Source of the DNA: Nitrospinaceae bacterium
Lineage (GTDB): Bacteria > Nitrospinota > Nitrospinia > Nitrospinales > Nitrospinaceae
Direction of reading: 5' to 3'
Length of the DNA: 64,000 bases
Assembly: GCA_029261395.1 (NCBI GenBank)
Contig: JAJDBJ010000017.1
Coordinates: 1 to 64,000 of the forward strand
Shown here: positions 53,015-62,796 of the stretch, piece by piece
Layout of the letters: each line of letters opens with the position of its first letter
Position numbering within the stretch: the first letter of the stretch is position 1
Position numbers and translations under genes: made by a program
The notes under the pieces: model-generated
Database searches by the model: none
Told to the model about the DNA's origin: nothing
The model's input: the letters and a program-made list of their open reading frames with translations, nothing else

Positions 53015-53079
53015 CCTCCCTCACAGAGGATCGGCCTGCCTGCCCCAGACCTAGAAGCCTGCTCCATTATCCTGATTGG

Positions 53080-53170
53080 GAACGGGCCGTCATCACCTTG
53101 CCTGCGGTCCCAAATGGCCAGAATAATTGAGTCGAAGCATTGAGCCCATCGAGGTGATGGGAACCCGTTC
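53080..53170. repeat. Long imperfect inverted repeat in a gene-free gap
   Basis: GAACGGG...CATCACCT (53080-53098) pairs with AGGTGATG...CCCGTTC (53152-53170); only the four-base middle segments mismatch. The loop is about 53 bases. There is no T-run, so it is not a simple terminator; a structured transcript or repeat element is possible. Nothing else was found in 53015-53283. Confidence 0.4.
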
Positions 53171-53283
53171 TGCCAACCCCTTCAAAATACTCCCCTAAAG
53201 AAATTATTAATTATTTTGTTTGTGATCCCTCCCTCGAATTTGCTACTTTGAAGGAGTCGGTTATCTCTCGAAAGGACTCCTGA

Positions 53284-54900
53284 ATGAAGAATAGATATAT
53301 TGGGATGGTTTTGATATTGCTACTGGGCGGGATCGTTTCTCCCATGGGAAGCGGTGTGGCGCAGGCCAGTCACTTGGGAGCCGTGGGAGAAGACCCTCAG
53401 GAGGGAAAGCGGCCTCTATATGTTTATCCGGGGAATTACCGGGAGGAGATCAGCCGTCTCAAGGAAAAATTCAAATCAGCCTTCGGGTATGAACTGATGG
53501 ATTTGGACGACGGATGGCGGCCCGAAGAGGTTGAACGTCTGCACAATGCGTTCTCCCGCCTGCCTGAAAATTTTTATCGCATCGAGGGATTGAAAGGTTT
53601 TTACCGGGGTGCTCAATTACGAGTCGAAAATAAGGGGTCCGACACTTCGGGAATCCCCGCCGCCACCTTTCCCCGGTTCACCTCGATTTACCGAAAGGCG
53701 CATCAAAGTTATCAGGTGATTCTTGCAGATGAACCACTTCGTATTGAATTTTACAATGCCCTGTTTTATGAGAGTGAAGAAGATTTCGAAAATATCGTGC
53801 ATCATGAAATGGCGCACGTGTTTGATCTGAGTCATGGGTTTTTGACTTTCCAGAACGAATGGCTGGAGTTGTCCCACTTTCATATTCTTCACCTGCCGGC
53901 GCTCGACGGAAAAGCGGACAGCGATTTTCTATACACGCTGATCAGTGATCCCGACGTTCTCAATTACGGCCCCGTTTCTTTGCGGCATCTGCCGACTTAC
54001 TCCCGTGAGAACCCGCAGGAGGATTTTGCCAATTCAGTGGCCGCGTACATTCACTATCCCTATTTCCAATACACGCATCCTAAACGTTACCAGTTTATAA
54101 AGGACCGTGTTTTCGGTACGAAGGAGTATTTTCAGAAAAGAGAAGAGGACTATGCTTTTCTCATGGTGAAGGATTTTAAGGAGGCGCTTGCCAAGCAGGA
54201 TTGGACGCAGGTGATCCGGTTGGCGCGGGAGCAGAGCCGCGTTTTGGATATATCTGTCGAGAAGAAAATGGTGGAGGCGCTACGTCATGCCGTCGATCAA
54301 AAAATTTCGGGTGAAGCTGATTTGAAACTGGCCATCGCCAGTTGTTATCTGATCCATCCCAAGGCTCTGGACTTGAGGAAAGAGTTATTGGTTGGCCGCC
54401 GCATCCAGCCGGCTAAAGTGTTGCGGGAATCCCGTTGCCGCCGCATGGGGGGGCAAGTGTTTGAAGGAGACCAGGCAAAATGGCCATTGACTCATCTGCA
54501 GTTTTATCGGGAAAAGGGAAGGGCGAAGGTGCAGTTTCTGGATCCGGTGGCTCTGACGGCCTATGCCCGTGGGTTTGAGACGCGCTATCAGTGGAAACTT
54601 TCTATAACCTCTCCCCGCTCCAAAGTTATCTCGCAAGGGGAATCGGTTGGCTCAATGGAACCCAACGGAGCGTTCCAAATCGATCTCGAAAAAACAGCTC
54701 AAGGAAGATACATTTTACCGGAAGGCAGAGTGCTGATCCTTGAGGTGAACGCATTGCGGACCCATCCACAAAAGACGAAACCCCTGGAATCCCCATGGAC
54801 CCCCATACGGTTTGTCGTGCAACCCGGCTACGAATACTTGGGCCCGTCGCAGGCTTCCTTTCGGGTCCTCTATCCGTCGTCCTGGATATCGATGCAGTGA
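53284..54900 (+). CDS. Secreted HExxH protein, putative zinc metallopeptidase
   Basis: 538 residues with a signal peptide (cleavage after VAQA). The zinc-binding H174-E175-M176-A177-H178 in VHHEMAHVFDLSHG is followed about 80 residues on by NPQEDFANSVAAYIHY, a plausible third-ligand Glu. The family is not recognised. The C-terminal third has few motifs. It is likely exported to the periplasm or beyond. GAAAGGACTCCTGA precedes the ATG. Confidence 0.7.
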   Translation: MKNRYIGMVLILLLGGIVSPMGSGVAQASHLGAVGEDPQEGKRPLYVYPGNYREEISRLKEKFKSAFGYELMDLDDGWRPEEVERLHNAFSRLPENFYRIEGLKGFYRGAQLRVENKGSDTSGIPAATFPRFTSIYRKAHQSYQVILADEPLRIEFYNALFYESEEDFENIVHHEMAHVFDLSHGFLTFQNEWLELSHFHILHLPALDGKADSDFLYTLISDPDVLNYGPVSLRHLPTYSRENPQEDFANSVAAYIHYPYFQYTHPKRYQFIKDRVFGTKEYFQKREEDYAFLMVKDFKEALAKQDWTQVIRLAREQSRVLDISVEKKMVEALRHAVDQKISGEADLKLAIASCYLIHPKALDLRKELLVGRRIQPAKVLRESRCRRMGGQVFEGDQAKWPLTHLQFYREKGRAKVQFLDPVALTAYARGFETRYQWKLSITSPRSKVISQGESVGSMEPNGAFQIDLEKTAQGRYILPEGRVLILEVNALRTHPQKTKPLESPWTPIRFVVQPGYEYLGPSQASFRVLYPSSWISMQ

Positions 54901-54907
54901 TCCGGGT

Positions 54908-55327
54908 TTAGAGACTTCGGACCAACCGGACCGCCATGTTCAGGTTGGCATACTGTGAGGGCCAGACTTTTATCCCATCCTCGTATTGAATGATGAGTGC
55001 CGACGAATCCTTGGTGTCTTCCGTCCAGGTCACTCCTGCGCTTCCCGGCTCGAAAACAGGATCGAGGTAGATGTCGTCTCCGTACTTGTCCGGGCTGGAT
55101 TTTTCCAATTCAAACAGGCTGTAGGCTTCCTCCTCGAAGGGGTATCGCCAGTCCTCAAACCCGCCGAACCGTTCCAGGTTTACGATTTGCATGTACTCGT
55201 GCCCGGTAAACCAGTTCTTCCACTTTTTGGTGTCTTGGAACGAGTCTGTTTTTTTCCACATCAAATGGGTTGTGGTGTCGGTAATGGTTCCATTGCCGTT
55301 GTCGATATAACGTGTATTGTCAGTCAT
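54908..55327 (-). CDS. DUF1566 domain protein
   Basis: 139 residues. DNGNGTITDTTTHLMWKK and the Trp/Asp-rich pattern ending NMAVRLVRSL are typical of DUF1566 (Lcl C-terminal-like, C-type-lectin fold). No signal peptide. Function unknown. It converges with the HExxH gene, seven bases apart. Confidence 0.8.
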   Translation of the reverse strand: MTDNTRYIDNGNGTITDTTTHLMWKKTDSFQDTKKWKNWFTGHEYMQIVNLERFGGFEDWRYPFEEEAYSLFELEKSSPDKYGDDIYLDPVFEPGSAGVTWTEDTKDSSALIIQYEDGIKVWPSQYANLNMAVRLVRSL

Positions 55328-55350
55328 GATGGTAAGTCGCTCGTTTAAAG

Positions 55351-56781
55351 TTAATCTAGATAGTGATTCATGACCAGAAGTTTGATCTCCGTCATTTCCT
55401 CGATACTGTATTTCAGGCCTTCCCTGCCAAACCCGGAATCCTTCACTCCGCCGTATGGCATGTTGTCGACACGGAAGGTGGGCACATCGTTGAGCACCAC
55501 GCCCCCCACTTCCAGTTGGTTGAAGGCGCGCATGGCCTTGTCCAACTGATTGGTGAACACTCCTGCCTGCAGGCCAAAGTCGGAGTGGTTGATGGTTTTA
55601 ACCGCCTGGTAGAAGTCGTTGTAAGGCTCCACGATCAGCACAGGGCCAAAGGCTTCCTCGCAGATGATTTTCTGGCCGGACCCGACCCGGGTCAATACGG
55701 TCGGTTCAAAAAAAGCGCCGTCGCGTTTGCCGCCGGTGATCAATTGTGCCCCGCCATCGATGGCTTCCTGAATCCATGACTCGATGCGCTCGGCGTTTCC
55801 GGTATCGATCATCGGTCCGAAAGTCACCGTCTCGTCCAAGGGATCACCGGATTTCAACAGACTCACTTCCCGCTTCAATCGGTCCATGAAAGCATCAAAG
55901 CAAGACTCGTGGACGTAGGTCCGTTGCACGGAGATGCACACCTGACCGGAAAAGGCGAAGGCACCGAAACATATTTTCTTGGCGGCGAAGTCGAGGTCGG
56001 CATCCGGTTCGACGATCACTCCGGCATTACCGCCCAACTCCAGAGTGACCTTTTTCTTGCCGGCTCGTCGCTTGATATCCCAACCGATGGGCGGACTGCC
56101 TGTGAAGGTGACCATCTTCAATCGTTCATCTTCCACCAGAGCCGTGGCATCCGAACTTTTGCAGGGCAACACGCTGAAGCTTCCATCCACCGCATCGGTT
56201 TCACTGACCACCTTGCCTAGCAGGAGAGCGGTGAGTGGAGTGGATGAGGCGGGTTTCAAAATGATAGGATTGCCACAGGCCATCGCCGGTGCCACCTTGT
56301 GCGCCACCAGGTTCAGTGGAAAGTTGAACGGAGAGATGCCGGAGACGGGGCCGATCGGAAACCGGCGAACGAGACCGGTTTTACCTTTTGCCGACTCTGT
56401 AATGTCCAAGTGCAGGACCTCTCCGTGAATTCTTGAGGCTTCTTCTGCGGCAATACGGAAAGTGGAAATCGAGCGGGCCACCTCGGCCCGGGAGTAGAGG
56501 AGTGGCTTTCCAGATTCTTTAGAAATGGTTTCGGCAAACTCCTCTTTTCTGTCTTCGATACCCTGGGCGATCTGCAAGCAGATACGGCTTCTCAGATAGG
56601 TGGGAAAGGTTCGCGTTTTCTCGAAGGCCTTGACGGCGAGATCAATCGCTCCATCAATCTCAGCAGTCCCAGCCAGGCTGACTTTAGCAAACACTTCCTG
56701 GCTGTAGGGGTTGATGACGGGGAGGGTATGGGCGGTTTCGCGCCATTCGCTTCCAATCATAAAAGGATGTTTGTGCGTCAT
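55351..56781 (-). CDS. Aldehyde dehydrogenase family protein
   Basis: 476 residues. NAD(P)-dependent: ISPFNFPLNLVAHK, the general-base Glu in LELGGNAGVIV, and nucleophilic Cys in FSGQVCISVQRTYVH, with EEAFGPVLIVEPY near the end. Closest in look to glyceraldehyde-3-phosphate-, lactaldehyde- or succinate-semialdehyde-type ALDHs, but substrate cannot be told. It ends 23 bases before the DUF1566 gene. Confidence 0.93.
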   Translation of the reverse strand: MTHKHPFMIGSEWRETAHTLPVINPYSQEVFAKVSLAGTAEIDGAIDLAVKAFEKTRTFPTYLRSRICLQIAQGIEDRKEEFAETISKESGKPLLYSRAEVARSISTFRIAAEEASRIHGEVLHLDITESAKGKTGLVRRFPIGPVSGISPFNFPLNLVAHKVAPAMACGNPIILKPASSTPLTALLLGKVVSETDAVDGSFSVLPCKSSDATALVEDERLKMVTFTGSPPIGWDIKRRAGKKKVTLELGGNAGVIVEPDADLDFAAKKICFGAFAFSGQVCISVQRTYVHESCFDAFMDRLKREVSLLKSGDPLDETVTFGPMIDTGNAERIESWIQEAIDGGAQLITGGKRDGAFFEPTVLTRVGSGQKIICEEAFGPVLIVEPYNDFYQAVKTINHSDFGLQAGVFTNQLDKAMRAFNQLEVGGVVLNDVPTFRVDNMPYGGVKDSGFGREGLKYSIEEMTEIKLLVMNHYLD

Positions 56782-56909
56782 AGTGGTTTAAACCGGTGAA
56801 GCTTCCCTGAAGGACTTATTATTCAGAAATATGGATTTCGCCTGAGGACCCATTATACGGATTTTGAGCGCAATTGATAAGAGGGGGATTACACAAATTT
56901 GGAGGGGGG

Positions 56910-59222
56910 TTATTGGGCATTTTCCAGGATTTCCGGGTTTGTCTGAGAGGAGCCGACGTGAGTGGTGGATGAAGGATCTGGAAATTCGAGGGTAAAAATG
57001 GTTCCCTTGGGCTCATTGGAGCGAACCTGGATGGTCCCCTGATGATCCGTAATGATACGGGTCACTATCGCCAGGCCCAGGCCGGTGCCGCGCTTTTTGG
57101 TCGTAAAATGGGGGAGGAACAGTTTGTCCCGGTCCGGTGGATTGATGCCCATGCCGTTATCCGAAAAGTCAATTTTGACACGCTTGGTCTCGTGATCCCA
57201 ATGGGTGGCAATCTCAATCAGGCCCTCCTGCTCATCCAGGGCATCCAGAGCGTTGTCAAACAGGTTGATGAACACGCGTCGTATCTGCTCGGGATCGATA
57301 TAGAGGAGGTTGACGTTCGGGTCCAGGTATTTGTTGATGGTCATACCCTTCTCATGGTTGATATAGAGACGGGTCACATCGTCGATAATGGTATGCACGG
57401 AATACAATTTGGGGTGAGGTGTGGGCATCCGAGAAAACCGGAGAAACTCGTTCAGCAAGTCCTTCATGCCTTCCACTTCCTGCGTGATGATCCGGATGCA
57501 TTCATCAAATACCTTGGCGAAGGACTCCTTGTCCTCGTAATATTTCTTTTTCAGACGTTGCGTGTTCAGCTGGATCGGTGTTAGAGGATTTTTAATTTCG
57601 TGGGCGATGCCCTGCGCGACTTCCTGCCAGGCCGCAAGTTTCTGGGCTTTGATGAGCTGGGTGACATCTTCAAACACCAGCAGAAGGCCCAGGTATTTTT
57701 TTCGTTCGTCGCGCATGAACTTGATATTTGCCAGTAGGGTCAGATTGTTTTCGCCTACATTCAATTCCACCTGTTCCTCGTAGCTTTCCTTATGGTCCTC
57801 GCTCATTTTTTTAATCAAGTTTCGGATAGGTTCGTGGAAAGAAGGATCGAACGCATCTTTGTAGTTGAGTCCGGTGATTTCCTTGTCCTCGGCATTGAGC
57901 AGACGCTTGGCACCTTTATTGAGGGTGGTGATTCGTCCTTTTTTATCGATGGAGATTACACCGGCACCGATATTCTCCAGGATGGTTTCAGTGTAATTGC
58001 GACGTTCATCCAATTCGATATTTGAAATCTGAAGGCTTTCATGAGCTTCTTCGAGAGTTTTGCGGCTGGTCCTCAGCTGGTCCGTCATGGTATTGAAGGA
58101 ATTGACCAGGAGTCCGATTTCATCGCCAGTGTCCAAGTTGACTTTGACGTCGAGATCGCCTTCGGCCACGCGCCGGGTTCCTGCGGCCAATTGCTGGATG
58201 GGGATGGTGATGCCCCGCGCCATATAAATTCCGAGCCAGATAGCCGAAAACAGGATTAACAGGGTTATCAATATAAAGGTGATGTAGTAGTTGGCGCTGA
58301 CCGGAAGCTTGAGGAAGCTTTGTTTCTTGTAATCCTCAAACGTATTACGGATGCCCTCAATTTTGATCATCGTGCTTTTGGGGATTTTGGACAGAGTTAA
58401 GATATATCCCCATATGGAAGGCTTGCCTTCCACCGTTTGTTTGAGTGGAAGGAGTACCACCAGATAGTTGCCTTTGGTGTGTGACCGCATTTCAGCAGTG
58501 CCCTCGCTTTCCATGCTTTCGCGGATCAGATCCGCATAGTCCAGGTTGGTGTAATTCTGCGGCATGGATTTGTTGGCATAAGACACGACGACTTGTCCCT
58601 GCTGATCGTATACGATGACTCCACCCAACTCATACTCTTCAGTTTTGGTTTCCACTAGCCGTTGCAGAGTGTTCCGCTTGTCCTGCAGGTACAGTTGATT
58701 TTTAGTGATCAGCTCTTCCAGTTTCCGTGCATGGAACTGGCTTTTGCGTTCCACATGGGAATAGTATTCGCGTGCCACCTCCATCGATTGTTGCAGGGAG
58801 CGTTCCACCTGAATGCTGAACCAGTTTCCGATGCTATAACTGAAGAGTTTGCTGGCGACGAAAAACAGCAGGATGGCGGGGACCAGAGCCAGTACCAAAA
58901 AGGCGAGGATCATCTTGGTCTGAAATTTGGCGCCGATGGTTCTGCTTTTCCGTTCATTGTACAACTTGATCAGGTTGCGCGTGATCATCACAATCAGCAA
59001 TACGAGCAGAATGATGATTACATTGAACAGAAAAATTATATTGATGTTGTCGGCAATGCTGGCTTGTTGCTGTTTGAGAAAATAGACTTCCAGCACGGTC
59101 AAACCGACCAGAGTGACAACTAACCACGCAATATTACGCCGCGCACGCTTTTTCTTTAAAAGGATTTGCTCTTCGGAGAGCTTGATGTACTGGGGGTTAC
59201 TGGTTAAAGGATCGGATACCAT
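56910..59222 (-). CDS. NtrY-like sensor histidine kinase
   Basis: 770 residues. Two to three N-terminal helices, a periplasmic sensor part (about 130-305), a further helix (about 310-330), HAMP, PAS (about 415-520), HisKA with the phosphorylated His in GIAHEIKNPLTPIQLNTQRL, and HATPase with DNALDAL, FSDNGMGI and RGTGLGLAIV. Such kinases respond to membrane or nitrogen signals with NtrX as partner; no NtrX gene follows here. It overlaps the DUF4390 gene by 26 bases. Confidence 0.92.
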   Translation of the reverse strand: MVSDPLTSNPQYIKLSEEQILLKKKRARRNIAWLVVTLVGLTVLEVYFLKQQQASIADNINIIFLFNVIIILLVLLIVMITRNLIKLYNERKSRTIGAKFQTKMILAFLVLALVPAILLFFVASKLFSYSIGNWFSIQVERSLQQSMEVAREYYSHVERKSQFHARKLEELITKNQLYLQDKRNTLQRLVETKTEEYELGGVIVYDQQGQVVVSYANKSMPQNYTNLDYADLIRESMESEGTAEMRSHTKGNYLVVLLPLKQTVEGKPSIWGYILTLSKIPKSTMIKIEGIRNTFEDYKKQSFLKLPVSANYYITFILITLLILFSAIWLGIYMARGITIPIQQLAAGTRRVAEGDLDVKVNLDTGDEIGLLVNSFNTMTDQLRTSRKTLEEAHESLQISNIELDERRNYTETILENIGAGVISIDKKGRITTLNKGAKRLLNAEDKEITGLNYKDAFDPSFHEPIRNLIKKMSEDHKESYEEQVELNVGENNLTLLANIKFMRDERKKYLGLLLVFEDVTQLIKAQKLAAWQEVAQGIAHEIKNPLTPIQLNTQRLKKKYYEDKESFAKVFDECIRIITQEVEGMKDLLNEFLRFSRMPTPHPKLYSVHTIIDDVTRLYINHEKGMTINKYLDPNVNLLYIDPEQIRRVFINLFDNALDALDEQEGLIEIATHWDHETKRVKIDFSDNGMGINPPDRDKLFLPHFTTKKRGTGLGLAIVTRIITDHQGTIQVRSNEPKGTIFTLEFPDPSSTTHVGSSQTNPEILENAQ

Positions 59223-59871
59223 CTGCTACCCCTTTCGCAGGGATTGCCGGTTTGGACTTTTTTTGTGAAACTTCAATTCCAAAAGCCGGATCCATTTTAA
59301 CAGTCAGAGGGGTGGACTGAGCCCAGGAAGTTTCAAATTCGTTGAAAGGCACGAAGAACAGAAGGTAGTTGAATGGGAACCACAGTCCTTCCGCTTCCAT
59401 TTCTGCTTTCACACGAGCATAATACTTTTTCTCCGGATCCAGTTTGAAGATGTGGGCGATGGGAATATCCTTGAGGGTCAACATCAACTGCTGATACTTC
59501 TCTGTACTTTTGGTGGCAACCTCCCGGTTGACATTTTTCCCCTGCGAGGAAAACTGGTAGACTTTTTTCAGCGTGTCGTACTGGATGGTGTGGGTGATCT
59601 TGTTTTGCGATACCACTTCGCCCCCAAATACAGAGGACTCTTTGATCAACTCGATTTCGAACGTGAACGTCATGGCGACGCCGCTTTCGATCGCTTCCCC
59701 GACCTTGTCAGTGAAAGCATCGATCAATTCGGCATCGAGAGTGACAATTTCCTTTTCGGTATTGAGACTTATTTTGGATATGGTGGGTTCGGCCCAGGCG
59801 GGAGCAGTGAGAAAACAGCCTACCCAGAAAATCAAAGCAAGGACTCGGAGGAATTTAGAGAAATTATTCAT
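59197..59871 (-). CDS. DUF4390 secreted protein
   Basis: 224 residues with a signal peptide (cleavage after APAWA). IAHIFKLDPEKKYYARVKAE and GLWFPFNYLLFFVPF match DUF4390 proteins, which sit next to NtrY-like kinases in deltaproteobacteria and relatives. Probably a periplasmic partner of the kinase sensor part, but unproven. Confidence 0.82.
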   Translation of the reverse strand: MNNFSKFLRVLALIFWVGCFLTAPAWAEPTISKISLNTEKEIVTLDAELIDAFTDKVGEAIESGVAMTFTFEIELIKESSVFGGEVVSQNKITHTIQYDTLKKVYQFSSQGKNVNREVATKSTEKYQQLMLTLKDIPIAHIFKLDPEKKYYARVKAEMEAEGLWFPFNYLLFFVPFNEFETSWAQSTPLTVKMDPAFGIEVSQKKSKPAIPAKGVADGIRSFNQ

Positions 59872-59963
59872 GCGGTTTCTATAAAAAATATTTTGTGTCG
59901 ATTGAACACAAACTAAAACAAGGGGTTTCCGTACAACTCGATTCGCTCAACCTATACACTGAT

Positions 59964-59992
59964 ATGATAAATTATTTTACATTGGTAGTAAA
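59964..59992 (-). promoter_or_regulatory. Promoter of the DUF4390-ntrY unit
   Basis: Minus-strand TTTACT (59992-59987), 17-bp spacer, TATCAT (59969-59964), about 90 bp before the DUF4390 start. The 266-bp gap 59872-60137 shows nothing else, and no terminator for mutS. Confidence 0.6.
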
Positions 59993-60137
59993 TACCCATT
60001 TTTATTGAAGTTGGGTGAAATAATGCCTGTTTTTTGCATCCCTTTTTTGGGGAATAGTTTAGGGAATTGTTTTTACGCAGTTTGTGGGAACTTTAAAACC
60101 TTCAATGCGGTATAAACTTTCAAAAAAAACAGGCAAA

Positions 60138-62795
60138 TCACTCGTTTTTCAGGATTTCAATGACCTCATACCATTGCTCCAGGGCTTCCCGCGGGGTCAA
60201 TTCATCGGGCCGGATTTCCTTCAGTTTCTGAACCAAGGGCGATGGCAGGGAGGCGAACAATCCCATTTGCTGGGGGCCGGTGGTGGACGGAGCGTCCTCA
60301 GAGCGGCCGATTTTAGGTGCTCCCACTTCATCGTATTCGCTGTTTTCCAGGTTGAATAATACTTCATGAGCCCGCTTCAATACCTTCTCCGGCAAACCCG
60401 CCAGCCGGGCGACCTGAATACCGTAACTCTTGTCGGCACCGCCGGGTGCGATTTTTCTCAGAAAGATAATCTCGTCGTTCCATTCCTTAACCTGGATGTT
60501 GAAGTTTTTGACCCCTGGAAGGGTCTCTTCGAGTTCGGTCAGTTCATGGTAATGGGTGGCGAACAGGGTTTTGGCGCCGATGCGTTCTGGTCCGTGCAGG
60601 TACTCGACCATCGACCAGGCGATGCTGATGCCGTCGAAGGTGCTGGTGCCCCGTCCGATTTCGTCCAGAATGATCAGGCTCTTCCGGGTCGCGTTATTGA
60701 GGATGTTGGCGGCTTCGTTCATCTCCACCATGAAGGTGGACTGTCCCTTCAGCAAATGATCCTGGGCGCCAACCCGTGAGAAAATGCGATCGACCAGCCC
60801 CAGCTCCGCTTCCTCCGCCGGAACGTAACTGCCGATCTGTGCCATCAATGTGATCAACGCCACCTGCCGAAGGTAAGTGGATTTCCCGGCCATGTTGGGA
60901 CCGGTGATGATCATGACCTGGTTGCCGTCGCAATCGAGAGTGGTGTCGTTGGGAATGAACGGGTTGGAGGGATCGATGAGTTCCACCAGCGGGTGCCGTC
61001 CGTTGACGAACCTTAGCTCTGTGTCTTCCCTAAGCGCCGGACGAGTGTACTGGTGCCGATGCGCCACTTCCGCCAGCGACGCCATCGCGTCCAACTCGCT
61101 CAGCAGAAGGGCCATGGCTTGAATGCGTTTGCCTTCCGTCGCCACCGCCCGCCGCACCTGCTGAAACAATTCCTGCTCGAGCGCCAGGATTTTTTCTTCC
61201 GCTCCGGTGATTTCTGTTTCGTGTTCTTTCAGCTCCGGTGAGATGAACCGCTCGCAGTTGACCAGCGATTGTTTGCGGATGTAATCCTCCGGCACCCGGT
61301 CGAGATTCTTTTTCGTCACCTCGATGTAATACCCGTAAATTTTATTGAAGCCGACTTTCAACTGCGGAATGCTGGTGCGTTCGCGTTCGCGTGCTTCCAA
61401 AGCGGCAATCGACTGGTTGCCGTCGCGCGAAATGGACTTCAACCGGTCCAGTTGTTCATGGCAACCAGGTTTGATCAGGTGGCCGTCCTTGAAGTTAAAG
61501 GGCGGGTCGTCCACGATCTTTTGGTCAATCAGTTGGTGCACCGATTCCAGATTGTCCCACGACTCGATGAATCTCTGCAGGTCCTTGGAATCACAATGTT
61601 GTAAAGTTTGTTGGATCTCCGGCAGAACGGCGAGTGAGCTTTTGAGTGCCGCCAAATCCCGGGGACTGCACGCGGACAGCGAGATGCGGCCCAGCAGACG
61701 TTCCAAGTCATAAATGTTACCGAGTTGGGAACGCAGGTCGTTGCGGTCCATGAGGTTGTCGTGAAACACGGTGACCCCGTTCAAGCGGTCTTCGATGGCG
61801 GTGCGGTCGACCAGCGGTTTCAGAATCCATTCCTTGAGTCGCCGGGCGCCCATCGGTGTGCAGGTTTCGTCGAGCAGACCGAGCAGGGAATGCTTGCGTT
61901 CGCCGTCGCTCGATTTCACCAACTCGAGACTGTTGACCGTTGCCTGGTCGAGCCACATGTAACTGTCAGCGCTGAAGGTGGACAGGGTGTTCACATGTTG
62001 CACTGCAGATTTTTGGGTGTCGCACAGATAGCGGATCAGTGCGCCCGCCGCGCTGATGGCATTTTTAAGGTTCTCGCAACCGAAGCCTTCGAGTGAATGT
62101 GTTTTGAAGTGATCGGTCAGGTTGCGGTAGGCTTCGCCGTGGCTGTAGGTCCAGTCCTCGCAGGGATTCAGGCAGTAGCTTCCGTTGGCAAGTCCGGCGA
62201 TGCCCGACCCTTCGTCATTGAGAATGGACTCGGGTACGATGACTTCGCGCGGGTCCAGCTTGTTCAACTCGTCTGCCAGCAGACTGTGCGATCCGGTGTC
62301 CTGGATTTCGGTCACCCTGAACTCCCCGGTGGACAGATCCACCGCCGCCAGTCCGGTGCCGTCCTTTCCGATGTAGATCGAGGCCAGATAGTGATGGCTT
62401 TTGGGATCGAGCAGGTGATCCTCCAGCACTGTTCCCGGCGTGATGACGCGCACCACTTCGCGCTTCACCAGTCCCTTGGTCAGTTTTGGGTCTTCCACCT
62501 GCTCGCAGATGGCAATTTTCTTGCCCTGCTTGACCAGCTTCGAAATGTACAGGTTGGAAGAGTGATGCGGAATGCCGCACATCGGGGTCGGATTCGGCTG
62601 ATTTTTATTACGCGCGGTGAGGGCGATCTCCAGAATTTTCGAGGCGATTTTCGCATCCTCGTTGAACATCTCGTAGAAGTCGCCCATCCGGAAAAACAGG
62701 ATGGCGTCCGGGTAGTCCCGCTTGATGCTCTGGTACTGCTGCATCATCGGCGTTTCGTCGGGCACGGGTTTTTTATTCTTAACGGTGTCGTTCAT
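60138..62795 (-). CDS. mutS: DNA mismatch repair protein MutS
   Basis: 885 residues. MMQQYQSIKRDYPDAILFFR and RMGDFYEMF carry the mismatch-probing Phe; GPNMAGKSTYLRQVALI is Walker A and LIILDEIGRGTSTFDGISIAW is the ABC signature/Walker B, followed by ATHYHELTELE. Full-length MutS1, initiating mismatch repair. It starts one base after the HIT gene stop. Confidence 0.98.
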   Translation of the reverse strand: MNDTVKNKKPVPDETPMMQQYQSIKRDYPDAILFFRMGDFYEMFNEDAKIASKILEIALTARNKNQPNPTPMCGIPHHSSNLYISKLVKQGKKIAICEQVEDPKLTKGLVKREVVRVITPGTVLEDHLLDPKSHHYLASIYIGKDGTGLAAVDLSTGEFRVTEIQDTGSHSLLADELNKLDPREVIVPESILNDEGSGIAGLANGSYCLNPCEDWTYSHGEAYRNLTDHFKTHSLEGFGCENLKNAISAAGALIRYLCDTQKSAVQHVNTLSTFSADSYMWLDQATVNSLELVKSSDGERKHSLLGLLDETCTPMGARRLKEWILKPLVDRTAIEDRLNGVTVFHDNLMDRNDLRSQLGNIYDLERLLGRISLSACSPRDLAALKSSLAVLPEIQQTLQHCDSKDLQRFIESWDNLESVHQLIDQKIVDDPPFNFKDGHLIKPGCHEQLDRLKSISRDGNQSIAALEARERERTSIPQLKVGFNKIYGYYIEVTKKNLDRVPEDYIRKQSLVNCERFISPELKEHETEITGAEEKILALEQELFQQVRRAVATEGKRIQAMALLLSELDAMASLAEVAHRHQYTRPALREDTELRFVNGRHPLVELIDPSNPFIPNDTTLDCDGNQVMIITGPNMAGKSTYLRQVALITLMAQIGSYVPAEEAELGLVDRIFSRVGAQDHLLKGQSTFMVEMNEAANILNNATRKSLIILDEIGRGTSTFDGISIAWSMVEYLHGPERIGAKTLFATHYHELTELEETLPGVKNFNIQVKEWNDEIIFLRKIAPGGADKSYGIQVARLAGLPEKVLKRAHEVLFNLENSEYDEVGAPKIGRSEDAPSTTGPQQMGLFASLPSPLVQKLKEIRPDELTPREALEQWYEVIEILKNE

Positions 62796-62796
62796 G

